64,000 bases of DNA from Trichomonas vaginalis G3 (Eukaryota > Parabasalia > Trichomonadida > Trichomonadidae). Below, one piece after another: positions 29,981-39,850 of this stretch. Position numbers and translations under genes: made by a program. Under the pieces are notes generated by a model. It saw only the letters and a list, made by a program, of their open reading frames with translations, searched no databases and was not told the DNA's origin. The first letter of the stretch is position 1, and every line of letters starts with the position of its first letter. The stretch is taken from positions 6,166,879-6,230,878 of the forward strand of contig NC_067206.1 of the NCBI RefSeq assembly GCF_026262505.1, in the 5' to 3' direction.

Positions 29981-32917
29981 ATGTTTCGTTCTTATGCATT
30001 CGTGTCCACTCTTTTAGCTCGTAACGTAAAAACAAGCCGCTACACTATAGATGGTTCCACGATCACTATTGATACAGATAAAGATTATAATTCAATAACA
30101 TATAAAAAATCTGAAGAACTTCATACATCTGGGGTTACTAAAGCTATTATTACGGTCAATGGATGGACAAATAAAGCATTAGATTCAAATCCTCTGTTTT
30201 ATTATATGCAAGAAGTAACATTTCAAGGCAATGATAATATTTCAGTTGGTCCATTATTTAGTAGTAATCTATTCATACGCAGTGTTTCATTTAAAACACC
30301 GAATATTGAAAAAATTTCAGATTATTGTTTTTCAAATTCATCAATTGAAAATGTTGATATTGCCCTTGTAAAAAACATCGGTTTGGGATGCTTTATTGGT
30401 TGCACAAACCTTAAAGAAATTAATTCTCCAAAACTTCAAATTATCCCTGAAAATTTCGCAAGTTTTTGTTTCAGTTTAACAACTGTTGATATATCAGGAG
30501 CCACACAAATAAATGATTATGCTTTTGCATATTCTGGAGTCACGACAATCACACTTCCCCAAACAATAAACTTAATTGGTTTTGGTGCATTCAAATGTTC
30601 ATCACTTTCCAGTATCACATTTCCAAACACTGTCACAGGAGGTAGCTTAACTATCTGTGAACTTGCTTTTCTTTCTACTCCTCTTGAATCAGTCAATATC
30701 CCTGAATATGTTCAGTTTAAAGATGACGAGATTTCGAATGAAGGATATTTCAGTGAATCTCTCAATCTCAAAACAATAAATATTTTTTCAAGAGACATTC
30801 CAGCAGACTTTGCAAGGAACTGTTTGAATTTAGAAACACTTACTGCTCCTAATTGTTTATCTATTGGTGATTTCGCATTTTTACATTGTGAATCTCTTGA
30901 AACTATCACATTGAGTTCGAATATTGCAAGTTTTGGTAAAGCAGCATTTGCTTATTGCTATAAAATGAACTATCAATTACCAAACAATGCAATTTCTATT
31001 GGTGATTATTCATTTATATATTGCAATAATCTCAAACAAGAAGTAGCATATAATTTGTGGACATTAGGAAAGAATTCATTCACTGGTTGCAGCGGAATTA
31101 CACAACTCAGACTTAATTGTTCTTTGAATAAAGGAAACAGAGGTGTTTATCAAAATTGTTATAACCTGAAAACTCTTTTAGTAGAGACTATATATGTTCC
31201 ACGATATTGTTTTGCTTTTTGTTTAGCTCTTACAAAAGTCGATTTCGCTATAAATTCTACAGTATGTGACTTTTATTCATTTTTGCATACTGGTCCTATT
31301 GAATATATCAACACATCGCTAGTATTTTCTCTCAACTATGCATTCATGTATTCACAAGTCAAAACAGTTTATTGTTATGGATTGAACAATAATAACAATT
31401 CAAATTTGGCATTTGCGCATGATAAAGCACTTACATTAGCAGTAATTTGCTATGATGCAGCATTAAGTTTTCCCGCTGTTGCTTTCATTAATTGCACAAA
31501 TATCCACTTTGAGTTTCGTGTAAATACACGTTTTAAAATTGTAGATAATGCTATTTGTTATGTAGATGATTATGATGACAAGTATCTATTCATATTTCTT
31601 CCTGAATTTGATCGAAAGACAGTGGAAATTAGTGACACAAAGTATTATAGTTTGGAAGATTTCTTCTTAGGAGCGAATACTAATATTGAGAAATTAATTA
31701 TTGATCAGCCTGAAATTCTATTACAAAATAACGCATTTTCAAAATGTCTTTCCGTGAAAGAAATCATAATCAAAAGATTTAGAAACAAAGATATTGATTA
31801 CCTTGCATGTTGGGATTGTTATTCACTTGAAAGAATTGAGTGGCCAGATGAAGGATTCCTTGATATCATGCCTCATTTCTTTCAGGGTTGCACAAGACTC
31901 AAATACATTAAAATGCCAACAACATGTAGATCTATTGGTTTCCAGTCATTTCAATATTGTACAGCATTAAATGATTTGGATATTTCACGGGTTGATTTAA
32001 TTGCATCATATGCTTTTTATGGTTGCTCATCGCTGACAAATATAAAAATATCTAAGACATTAAAATATATCGACACTTGTGCTTTCGGTGGATGTCCTAT
32101 TAAGTCATTTACTGTCCCAGATACATGTCAATTTATAGACGAATATGCATTTTCGAATATGAAATATCTAAAGAAACTTGAAATAGGAAAAAGTTGTTTA
32201 TATATCTATCCTAGAATTGTTTATCAATCAAATGTCGAAACCATTATTTTGCCGAAAACGTGTCTTAAAATTGCTGAAGATGCTTTTGATTCTGCTCCTT
32301 ATGCAAAAGTTTCATTCTCTGGAAAGAGTCCTTATTTCAAAGTCATTGATCATTCTATTGTAGACAAAATTTCTGGAAGATTAATTTGTACATTTGGAGC
32401 ATTACCATTGGATTACAGTATTCCTGATGGCGTTGAATACATTCCAAGTGGTTCTTTGCGAGGAAACCAATATGTTATTGATTCACCATCTGGTAATTTC
32501 CTGAAGGAACCGACAGCAACAATTTTAAGAATTTCAGAAACTGTTAGATATGGCGTTTTTAACTCTCTTAAATGGACATATGCAGCATGTACAAAAGGCT
32601 CATACTTCTTTAGCAGCCAATATGGTTCTTCATCTGTTTCAGCAGCTGATTCTAATTATGCAAATCCAATATTATTTAATAATTTTGTTGGCGAAGATGA
32701 TTGCGACAAATATGCCAAAAATATTCCAAAGGATTATCTTTGGTACCATGAAAATGAAGAAATCAATAATTCTATTCGGAGAAATTTAATCATTTCAATT
32801 GTTTTCTTTTGTATTTTCATTGTTGCTATTATTGTTTTATATTTTCTATATCCAAGTACTCATTTCATGCCTAAATTGTGTGGAAAAACTAAAGAGGCTA
32901 AAAATGACTTGGAATGA
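29981..32917 (+). CDS. BspA-like leucine-rich repeat membrane protein, 978 aa
   Basis: Paralogue of the divergent 26723-29599 gene, with the same order: short hydrophobic N-terminus (MFRSYAFVSTLLARN), a conserved first motif (YTIDGSTITIDTDKDY), LRR_5 repeats rich in AFxxCxxL, a non-repeat segment around 500-560, a GALP-containing region (FGALPLDYSIPDG, also present as IGALPELYEIPDG in the partner), then a membrane segment (about 936-957) and a short basic tail. It is likely displayed on the cell surface. Cysteines are frequent within the repeats. Confidence 0.93.
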   Translation: MFRSYAFVSTLLARNVKTSRYTIDGSTITIDTDKDYNSITYKKSEELHTSGVTKAIITVNGWTNKALDSNPLFYYMQEVTFQGNDNISVGPLFSSNLFIRSVSFKTPNIEKISDYCFSNSSIENVDIALVKNIGLGCFIGCTNLKEINSPKLQIIPENFASFCFSLTTVDISGATQINDYAFAYSGVTTITLPQTINLIGFGAFKCSSLSSITFPNTVTGGSLTICELAFLSTPLESVNIPEYVQFKDDEISNEGYFSESLNLKTINIFSRDIPADFARNCLNLETLTAPNCLSIGDFAFLHCESLETITLSSNIASFGKAAFAYCYKMNYQLPNNAISIGDYSFIYCNNLKQEVAYNLWTLGKNSFTGCSGITQLRLNCSLNKGNRGVYQNCYNLKTLLVETIYVPRYCFAFCLALTKVDFAINSTVCDFYSFLHTGPIEYINTSLVFSLNYAFMYSQVKTVYCYGLNNNNNSNLAFAHDKALTLAVICYDAALSFPAVAFINCTNIHFEFRVNTRFKIVDNAICYVDDYDDKYLFIFLPEFDRKTVEISDTKYYSLEDFFLGANTNIEKLIIDQPEILLQNNAFSKCLSVKEIIIKRFRNKDIDYLACWDCYSLERIEWPDEGFLDIMPHFFQGCTRLKYIKMPTTCRSIGFQSFQYCTALNDLDISRVDLIASYAFYGCSSLTNIKISKTLKYIDTCAFGGCPIKSFTVPDTCQFIDEYAFSNMKYLKKLEIGKSCLYIYPRIVYQSNVETIILPKTCLKIAEDAFDSAPYAKVSFSGKSPYFKVIDHSIVDKISGRLICTFGALPLDYSIPDGVEYIPSGSLRGNQYVIDSPSGNFLKEPTATILRISETVRYGVFNSLKWTYAACTKGSYFFSSQYGSSSVSAADSNYANPILFNNFVGEDDCDKYAKNIPKDYLWYHENEEINNSIRRNLIISIVFFCIFIVAIIVLYFLYPSTHFMPKLCGKTKEAKNDLE

Positions 32918-32974
32918 AATAAACACTGTTTACTATTTTAATATAATAGAAGTATATTTTTTGTTGAAAATATA

Positions 32975-33256
32975 GGAAGGTCTCAAAAAAATCCAAACGC
33001 GAAACTATTGATAAACAAGCCATTGACTAACGAAGAGATGGAATCCTTCTTCAAAAGCACTGACAACTGATGAAATGAATGCGATTTGAAAATAAAAATG
33101 ACAAAATTAATAAAGGAAATCGAATTACCGCAGCCCACTCCAACAATTGACTCACTAACTCTATCTCCCAGATAAATCTATCTTGAATGAGGTGGTTCAG
33201 GACTTGTTCTAGAATTTGAAGCTGAGATTCAAGAAATTTAGAAAGTTTTCAAAGGA
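32975..33256 (+). pseudogene. Relic of a BET-like gene C-terminus (NET region)
   Basis: The frame from 32975 reads GRSQKNPNAK then KPLTNEEMESFF, and later IELPQPTPTIDSLTLSP. These match, in order, GRPPKNPNAK, QPLTNEEMTLFL and IELPDPVPTVDFATLSP of the BET-like protein at 21477-26045. Stops at about 33068 and 33172 and loss of the middle helix show it is dead. It is the end of a second, now lost, BET-like gene, or a fragment copied from that locus. Confidence 0.8.
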
Positions 33257-33387
33257 TAGCATATAATTCTTTGATAATTTGTAATTTATAAATTTTTTGC
33301 TATAAATTTATAACTGTTTCTGTTCGATTCATTAGACTACGGGATTGAAATTTAATTTTCCATTCATGGGTTAGTCTATAACGCTTT

Positions 33388-33430
33388 AGGTACCAACTTT
33401 GCGGATCGAAGATCCGCAAAGTTGGTACCT
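33388..33430. repeat. Perfect 20-bp palindrome with 3-nt loop
   Basis: Arms 33388-33407 and 33411-33430 pair perfectly around GAA. It begins AGGTACCAACTTTGCGG and is GC-rich for this region. Confidence 0.95.
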
Positions 33431-33519
33431 TCCATTTTTTTATTAAAAAGTATGTTATTATATGGGAAAAATTAGAGATTTCGATCTCAAAATTTAAAAT
33501 CTGGTTATTTTGGATTCTT

Positions 33520-33556
33520 TCGCTTTGGGAGGGCGCTTCGCGCCCTCCCAAAGCGA
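33520..33556. repeat. Perfect 17-bp GC-rich palindrome with 3-nt loop
   Basis: Arms 33520-33536 and 33540-33556 pair perfectly around TTC, the complement of the loop in the previous hairpin. The stem starts TCGCTTTGGGAGGGCG, a very GC-rich sequence in AT-rich surroundings. Confidence 0.95.
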
Positions 33557-33760
33557 TAAAAGTTCGAAAACAAGGATCTGAGAAAATCTGATATCAGAAA
33601 AAATGACTTTGGGTATGATAAATATCACTTTTACAATTGATACAAATTATATTGCACATTATTTTGTAATTTTATATTTTCAAAATTTTCGGATTTTAAT
33701 TTTGATTTAGATCTAAATTTTATTCGATTTTATGAATGCATCTCTCAATTTATTAAAACG

Positions 33761-33804
33761 GTTTTTGTTTTCTCAAATTTTTTTCAATTTGAGAAAACAA
33801 AAAC
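33761..33804. repeat. Perfect 19-bp hairpin
   Basis: Arms 33761-33779 and 33786-33804 pair perfectly with a 6-nt loop. This is the third long hairpin within about 420 bp. Confidence 0.9.
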
Positions 33805-35939
33805 ATTTTTAGATGAAGTGTTATAAAATTCTGAACCAGACTTAATATTTATTGTTGCAACGAAGTACCTCAACTCATAGGTCTTTACCATGAATGTCTG
33901 TCTCTAGAATTTCTCAATTTATCTTTGCGTTCAATATTTAAATTTACATTCTTACGAAATTCCACAACCTACCACCTCCACACTAACGCGATCGTTAACA
34001 TCGACCAATCTATCAAATATAAACATACATTATTGCTTTATAATATGAAATTTTTAATAAATTGACAAGAAATAAGCTATATCAAGCATTAAGATATAGA
34101 TAAACTATTTGTTCAAACTTTTTCGATTATTTACGAATTAACTGAATGCTTTTTAGGGTTTGATTCTGATATAAAATTTTAAAATCTCTTTATTTTTTTT
34201 GAATTACACTTCTCATTTGTAATATCTTATTTCATGGATTTAAGACCTTTAAGAGAATAACAAATTTCAACTTAATCATAACAGACTTGTTATTAAATTG
34301 CAATCTTGCATCGATAAATTGGGTTAATAATTTAGTGTTGTCGCAATATCTCAAATAACTCTGTTTGATTTTACAGATCTTTTTGCTTGACTTAAAATTA
34401 TGTGATATATTCAATGAACCATAGTGCCTATTTATAAGTCAGTATCAGTATATATGATTATATGATTCCAAACTATAAAATGTGATCTTTTGATTATGAA
34501 TTTCATACGTTGAGAATAATTTTAAGAGAAACAACTTGGAACGTTATGTTATATAGAAATATGTAAAAAGAACTCATAAAGAACACAATTTGTGATAGTC
34601 AAGGCTATTTTGAGTTTGTATTTGCACTTGATTCTAGTTTTTTGGGTGTATCTTGATTCATTATCATTACAGCATATGAAAGTTTGATTTTAGCATTATT
34701 TGTATGGTAAGCTTCGATAGAATAAATATTTTATGTTGAAAAATAAAAAAGTTAATGTACGATAATTCCTAATAAGAATTATCGAAAAGAGTTTATAAAT
34801 ATTGGTATTCAAAAATTGAAACAAAAGTTTTATTTCGGAGAAATATTTTCACTTCAAAAAAAATTATGTAGTCATTAATGCTGTATGACATCTATTCTAA
34901 AAAATCGAATTAAAATAAGGGTTTCGTTTTGCTAAAATTGTCACTTTTATAGCATATTTGTTTTTGGATGTTTTGCGAAACCAAAAAAAAAAAAAAAACT
35001 ATGATATACAATGTGTGTGTAAAGAAAATACTTTATTTACTAGTTAAAAAATCATTTGGTATTGATCAAGTTATTTTTTCTGGATAAGATATTATATGGA
35101 TAATTGGATAGAAAATACAATTATATAATCTTGTACCTGGTTTAATTAAGCTAATTGTCATCAGAAACTTGTAATTTTTATGAATTTCAGATTTCCTTTT
35201 CATTACTGCTTTTCTTAATAGGTCAAGTTCTTATTTACGTTATAAAGTATGATATTTACAAATATCAAGTTATCGTGTTTTTTGAGAAATTATGAGAAAC
35301 AAACAAAAATGAAAAAGATAGGAATAGCAATGAATAGTGATGTGGGTATAGAAAATGTAAGAGATATGAATGCAAAGCAATCAGTATTTAGGACATTGAC
35401 CATAGATTTCGAAAAAAAAATGCTGCATATTGAGCGAAAACTATTATTATATTATAAGGCTGTCATTTAAAGCATAATGAAACTATTCCCTTTTCATTTT
35501 AATCGAATAAGATAGTAAAGATTTTTGAATTAGCTAGAAACTGATGAGATGTTTTCACAAATCAGATTTTTAATCTCTATAATGCATAATTCACTCAATA
35601 TCTCAATTTTGATATTGCGAGATATTTTTGCTATCGGTTTCGCAATTTTGACACAATAGCAAGAGGGTTCTATAAGCATTATTATCAACGTAGAATCTGA
35701 ATATCATATCAGAAAATGCCGCAAATCTGACATTTACCCGACCAAATAGCAAAAATAATTGAATACTTTTCGCAAAAACTTTAAAAATCGATAAAAATAT
35801 GAAATATAGATATTAAAGAGACTTTTTATTAGGGCTGTACAAGATTTAAAAAAACATTGCCGGGTTACCGTAGAGGCCTAAAAAAATCGCGCCTCGGCGG
35901 CAAGCCGCCTCGGCATTAAGAATGCGCATCTAAATTTTT

Positions 35940-36036
35940 ATATGTCCTTCTTTCTTTTATTTTTCCCTTCCCTTCCTTTTCTTTTTCTTTTTTTCCCTCC
36001 TCTTGCTCTCATTTACCTTTTTTTTCCTTTTCTCAT
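35940..36036. repeat. Polypyrimidine tract
   Basis: About 95 bases of almost pure C/T on the plus strand, broken by only a few purines. Such a tract could form triplex DNA; no function is implied. Confidence 0.6.
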
Positions 36037-36449
36037 CATTTTTCAAAATTTAAAATTTTTATCAAAAATCTTGCCTATAAAAGCAGATTATGGAACCTTT
36101 TAATGCCTCTTAATCAATATTATACAGCATAAAGCATATTAAATGAAAGTAATTACGTATAAATTTATTTTATTATCTTATTTATTAATTCTTTAGCATG
36201 TATTGTTTAATATTAACTTTTCTGTACATTAAATATGATATCTCCAAAGTATGAATGCCTTGTAACGAAACGAAAACTTAATTTTATGTTGAATATTTGT
36301 CACAAACATTAGATTATTAAAATATATGTTGGATATCCCTTAGTATGAGACTTCATGACTCTTGTTGTCTAACGTGAGCTTTGGATTGCAAGCTTGCTAC
36401 AGCACATAAGTATTCTGTGGTTAAAAAAACCACATGAGCTTTAAAAACT

Positions 36450-36489
36450 ATAAAACCAAAAATAATTGTTATAATTTAAATGAAGAAGT
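36450..36489. repeat. 40-bp inverted repeat, left copy
   Basis: Exact reverse complement of 43618-43657, at the outer left side of the transposon palindrome. Confidence 0.9.
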
Positions 36490-36523
36490 AATTTAAAACG
36501 ATTTTATTTATGATCAAATTTTA

Positions 36524-36949
36524 TATATTTTTTTGGATCAAATCCATTTTAATAGAATTTATATACTATTCATCTATTAGTAAACACTACCGTATATTAT
36601 TTTTTAAGCTATCTTATTTTTTGAAATTTTATTCAAATCTTTGGTCGCATGAAGAATTGCATGATAAATAAAAACATTTAATCAAAGTCAATTTTATTTT
36701 TCATATTCAAATGGACTGAGTGTTAACATTTAACATTTTTTGCTAATTGTCGTCAAAAATTAGGCGTAAAGCAAAAATTGATATTTAATATGGTTTTATG
36801 ATAGATAAGCATTATATTCCCACTCATTATATTCGTAAATTTTGAGGTTTATCCTTCGCTTTTAAGATCATTGAATTTGATTTTTATATAAAATAGTTAT
36901 ATATTAGAAAATAATATGAGTTTATATGATATTATTTTTCAGAAGATTT
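36524..36949. repeat. 425-bp direct repeat, left copy
   Basis: Matches 43655-44079 in the same orientation with only a few substitutions and one indel. The pair brackets the whole Mutator-like palindrome. Confidence 0.95.
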
Positions 36950-37783
36950 CATTCTATATGCCTATGAAAAGTACTCTCAAAACTAACTTTTCCTAATTAT
37001 AATTAAATCTAGAATATTGTATTATGCTTAGTATTATTTCATTTTTCTCATTCAATTTAGAATTTACAAATGTCAAAAAATTGAGAGCTGTCACTTTTGA
37101 TGAATTTCTGTTTATTACAGCATTGTTATTAATAATGAAAAATAAAGCTTATTTCAATGAAAATTGTTCTGCAAATTTATTTCACTTTTGACCTCACTTT
37201 TTCCGTAATTCAATTTTTTACTTTTAATATTTTAGATCTTCATAATATCATTTGAAAAATTAACCATATAAAAAAATCAAGTTATCAATTCACTTTTTCC
37301 GTAATTCAAAAATCAAAAATATAAATAATATATCTTTTTATCAAATATTATTATTATATTCTATGAAAAATGAGGTCCGGAAATTTTGCGGATTCCCGTA
37401 ACTCAATTTTACGGAAAAAGTGCAGTAAACTATTCAAAATACGGAAAAATTGGTGTAAACTAATGATTTTACGGTAAAATCACGGAAAGTCCCGGAAGAA
37501 TATATGTGCCTATATGAAATTATACAAAAATGAATCAAACGCATTTTAAAAGATTGTTCTTGTATTATAAATGCTATTCGCAGATTTATTAGTTGAAGAA
37601 AATTACCAAATTTTTGCCGATTTACAAAAAATGATTTACAAAGCATATTTTTATAAGGCTTTAAAAATCTTTAAAATGTGACCGGTGACGGAAATCCATG
37701 GTAACCAACCGCGGTTCCCGTTTGGAATGCCATACTTTTTATATAATATTCATAAAGATTTTCCAAAAATATGATACCGCAAA
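36950..37783. other. Non-coding segment with repeated ACGGAAAAAGTG motifs
   Basis: The motif CACTTTTTCCGTAA and its reverse complement recur near 37195, 37290 and 37410, with further ACGG-A/T copies to 37490. The same words occur in the terminal repeats of the 38870-40004 element (TTACGGAAAGTGA), so this may be the end of a related, older element. Confidence 0.5.
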
Positions 37784-37830
37784 ATTAACCTTATTTTAAA
37801 AAATTAATAAAATAATAATAAAAAATTATT

Positions 37831-38122
37831 GAGGATGTTTTATTGTCGTCTGGAAAAAGTGACAAAATTATTATTGTCGTCTAAAAAGGTGACAAATTAT
37901 TATTGTCGTCTGGAAAAGTGACAAAATTATCATTGTCGTCTAAAAAATAGATTTTTCAAGCATGTTTCGGTACCTAAATAAAGGAAGAACATCAATTCCA
38001 TCTATGTATATAGTATGCAAACACGCATGATATATGGAGTAGCTCTTTATCTGGCTAAAAATCCTATTATTTGAAAATTCGCATTGTCGTCTAAAACCGC
38101 CAGACGACAATAATAATACCCC
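37831..38122. mobile_element. 292-bp MITE with 9-bp target duplication
   Basis: Inverted ends of 23 bp share ATTGTCGTCTGG (37831-37853 and 38100-38122; 18 of 23 match, outermost GAGG and GGGG). The 9-bp target AAAATTATT is duplicated at 37822-37830 and 38123-38131, and the empty site is preserved in the right palindrome arm, which proves insertion. A 9-bp duplication is typical of Mutator-like elements. Inside, four short tandem units pair TTGTCGTCT with GTGACAAA. It has no coding capacity. Confidence 0.92.
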
Positions 38123-39199
38123 AAAATTATTTGAATCTTTTACATTAATTGTTTCTTTTTTAAAAGTACCTTTAAAGTACAATAAACAAGATTTGAATCT
38201 ATTGATCCTTGTTGCAAACTTGAATATATTGCTTCAAGCATTTTCAAACATTCGACTTTTTTGTTTTCCAATATTTGTTCATGGTCATTAGCTTTTCGTA
38301 ATATACGAACAACTTTATCACTATTGATTAATTGAACTTTAAATTTAATCAATAATGCTGGAACAACCGTTGTGTATAATTCAACAACAAAATCGTCTAA
38401 TCGAATATTCCTTCTCTCTGGGAAATAAGAATGCTTGAGAACTTTGAAATGTGACTCACTGACGTTATTAGTCGCGTCACCTCCGTTGCGATAGCGCTTA
38501 TTCCAACGATCTAAATGATGCCTCCATTGCCTATCGAAGTACTTTTGGGCTTTCGGTTCAGTGGAAAGAATTTCAAGAATTCGATCATAAACTGCATCTA
38601 GGTCTGCAGCTTCTTCTTGAGTGAGGTGCTCTGGAACTTCTTCACTTGTTTCAGACGTTTCTTCTTCTGGAATAAATTCAGAATCGTTTGGATCATCAGA
38701 AGATTCTCGTGGTAAAAAGATTTGAGAAGGTTGAAATTCATTTTCGATGAATTCTTCTTCATATTGTTCCTCTTCTTCAATTTCTTCTGCTTGAAGTAAG
38801 TGAGATTGAGCTGGTTCCTCTCTAGGATTTTCTTCTTCTTGGTTCTGTTCTTCCTCGGGAGATTCTTCTATCATAAGACAAATTACGGAAAGTGAACTCA
38901 AACAAAAAGTGACACAATGCATTTGCCAACCAAATAACTTTACAAAGCAAAAACTTAAATTACTTGTCAAGCTTACTATTCTTATTTTAACAATTAAAAA
39001 ATTAAATTTTATTTTTTATTTAAAAAAATCATCTTATATCATCTGATATATATATATAACAGCATTAATATTTCAATGATTCACAAATCAACTTTTTCAT
39101 TATTTTAAATAATTATAGAATATATACCGACTTTTTGTACATAAATATTTTTAGATTCAATAATGATTTACGGTTTTTTTCAAAACTTATAATTTTCCA

Positions 39200-39352
39200 A
39201 TGAGTGGTAGAATCTTCGATTTAATTGATTTAGAATGGTTAAATCAAGCTAATCAACAAATTCAAAGCGGTATTAACGTCGAAACCGTTCTCCAAAATGT
39301 CCCTTTAACAGATGGAAGAATTCTTCAGACAAAGTTTTTGAACTTTGTATAA
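39200..39352 (+). pseudogene. Start-like coding fragment inside the hairpin element
   Basis: ATG 39200 opens MSGRIFDLIDLEWLNQANQQ and continues to a stop at about 39350. Part of it (39261-39301) is copied again at 39374-39413. The opening looks like a real protein N-terminus, possibly the relic of the parent element's gene, cut by hairpin sequence. I do not recognise the family. Confidence 0.4.
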
Positions 39353-39410
39353 GTTCTCCAAAATGTTAAACTATTCAAAGCGGTATTAACGTCGAAACCG
39401 TTCTCCAAAA

Positions 39411-39850
39411 TGTTAAACTATTCAGACAAAGTTTCCCGCTGTTTGCGAAGGAATTGTTGGCTATGATGTACTGATTCATGATCAGTGCATCATAGCCAAC
39501 AATTCCTTATACAAAGTTCAAAAACTTGGGTGCAATCAGAACTGATTGCACCCAAGTTTTTGAACTTTCTCGAGGGAATGAAAGGGTAAGAGGTATACAT
39601 TATGAATATATACCTCTTACCCTTCCATTCCCTCTCTGACAGCGGGAAACTTTGTCTGAATGTTAAACTATTCAGACAAAGTTTCCCGCTGTTTGCGAAG
39701 GAATTGTTGGCTATGATGTACTGATTCATGATCAGTGCATCATAGCCAACAATTCCTTATACAAAGTTCAAAAACTTGGGTGCAATCAGAACTGATTGCA
39801 CCCAAGTTTTTGAACTTTCTCGAGGGAATGAAAGGTAAGAGATATCCATT
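39411..39850. repeat. Hairpin array B (250-bp period)
   Basis: One complete set: hairpin A 39572-39634 (63 nt, 26-bp stem, one mismatch), B 39639-39692 (22-bp stem), C 39698-39758 (21-bp stem with an inner 5-bp stem in the loop), D 39763-39818 (27-bp stem, AA loop). A partial set precedes it: 39411-39585 repeats 39661-39835, a 250-bp offset. Sizes and order mirror the array at 18233-18544. Confidence 0.9.

Larger units (their letters stand above)
33257..36449. other. Gene-poor region with hairpins and relics
   Basis: No convincing gene in about 3.2 kb. It contains the three hairpins listed separately, a 9-bp-stem hairpin near 34760-34785, a GC-rich patch at about 35866-35935 (with GGCGGCAAGCCGCC) and a pyrimidine tract at about 35940-36036. 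A 73-residue frame at 35249-35470 has no recognisable features and is not called. Confidence 0.6.

Noticed and set aside
35249..35470. 73-residue frame in the gene-poor region
   Set aside because: Composition like the surrounding non-coding DNA; no family features or Inr.
38865..38970. Extra N-terminus on the left-arm transposase C-terminal piece
   Set aside because: That sequence belongs to the inserted element, as the intact right arm shows.
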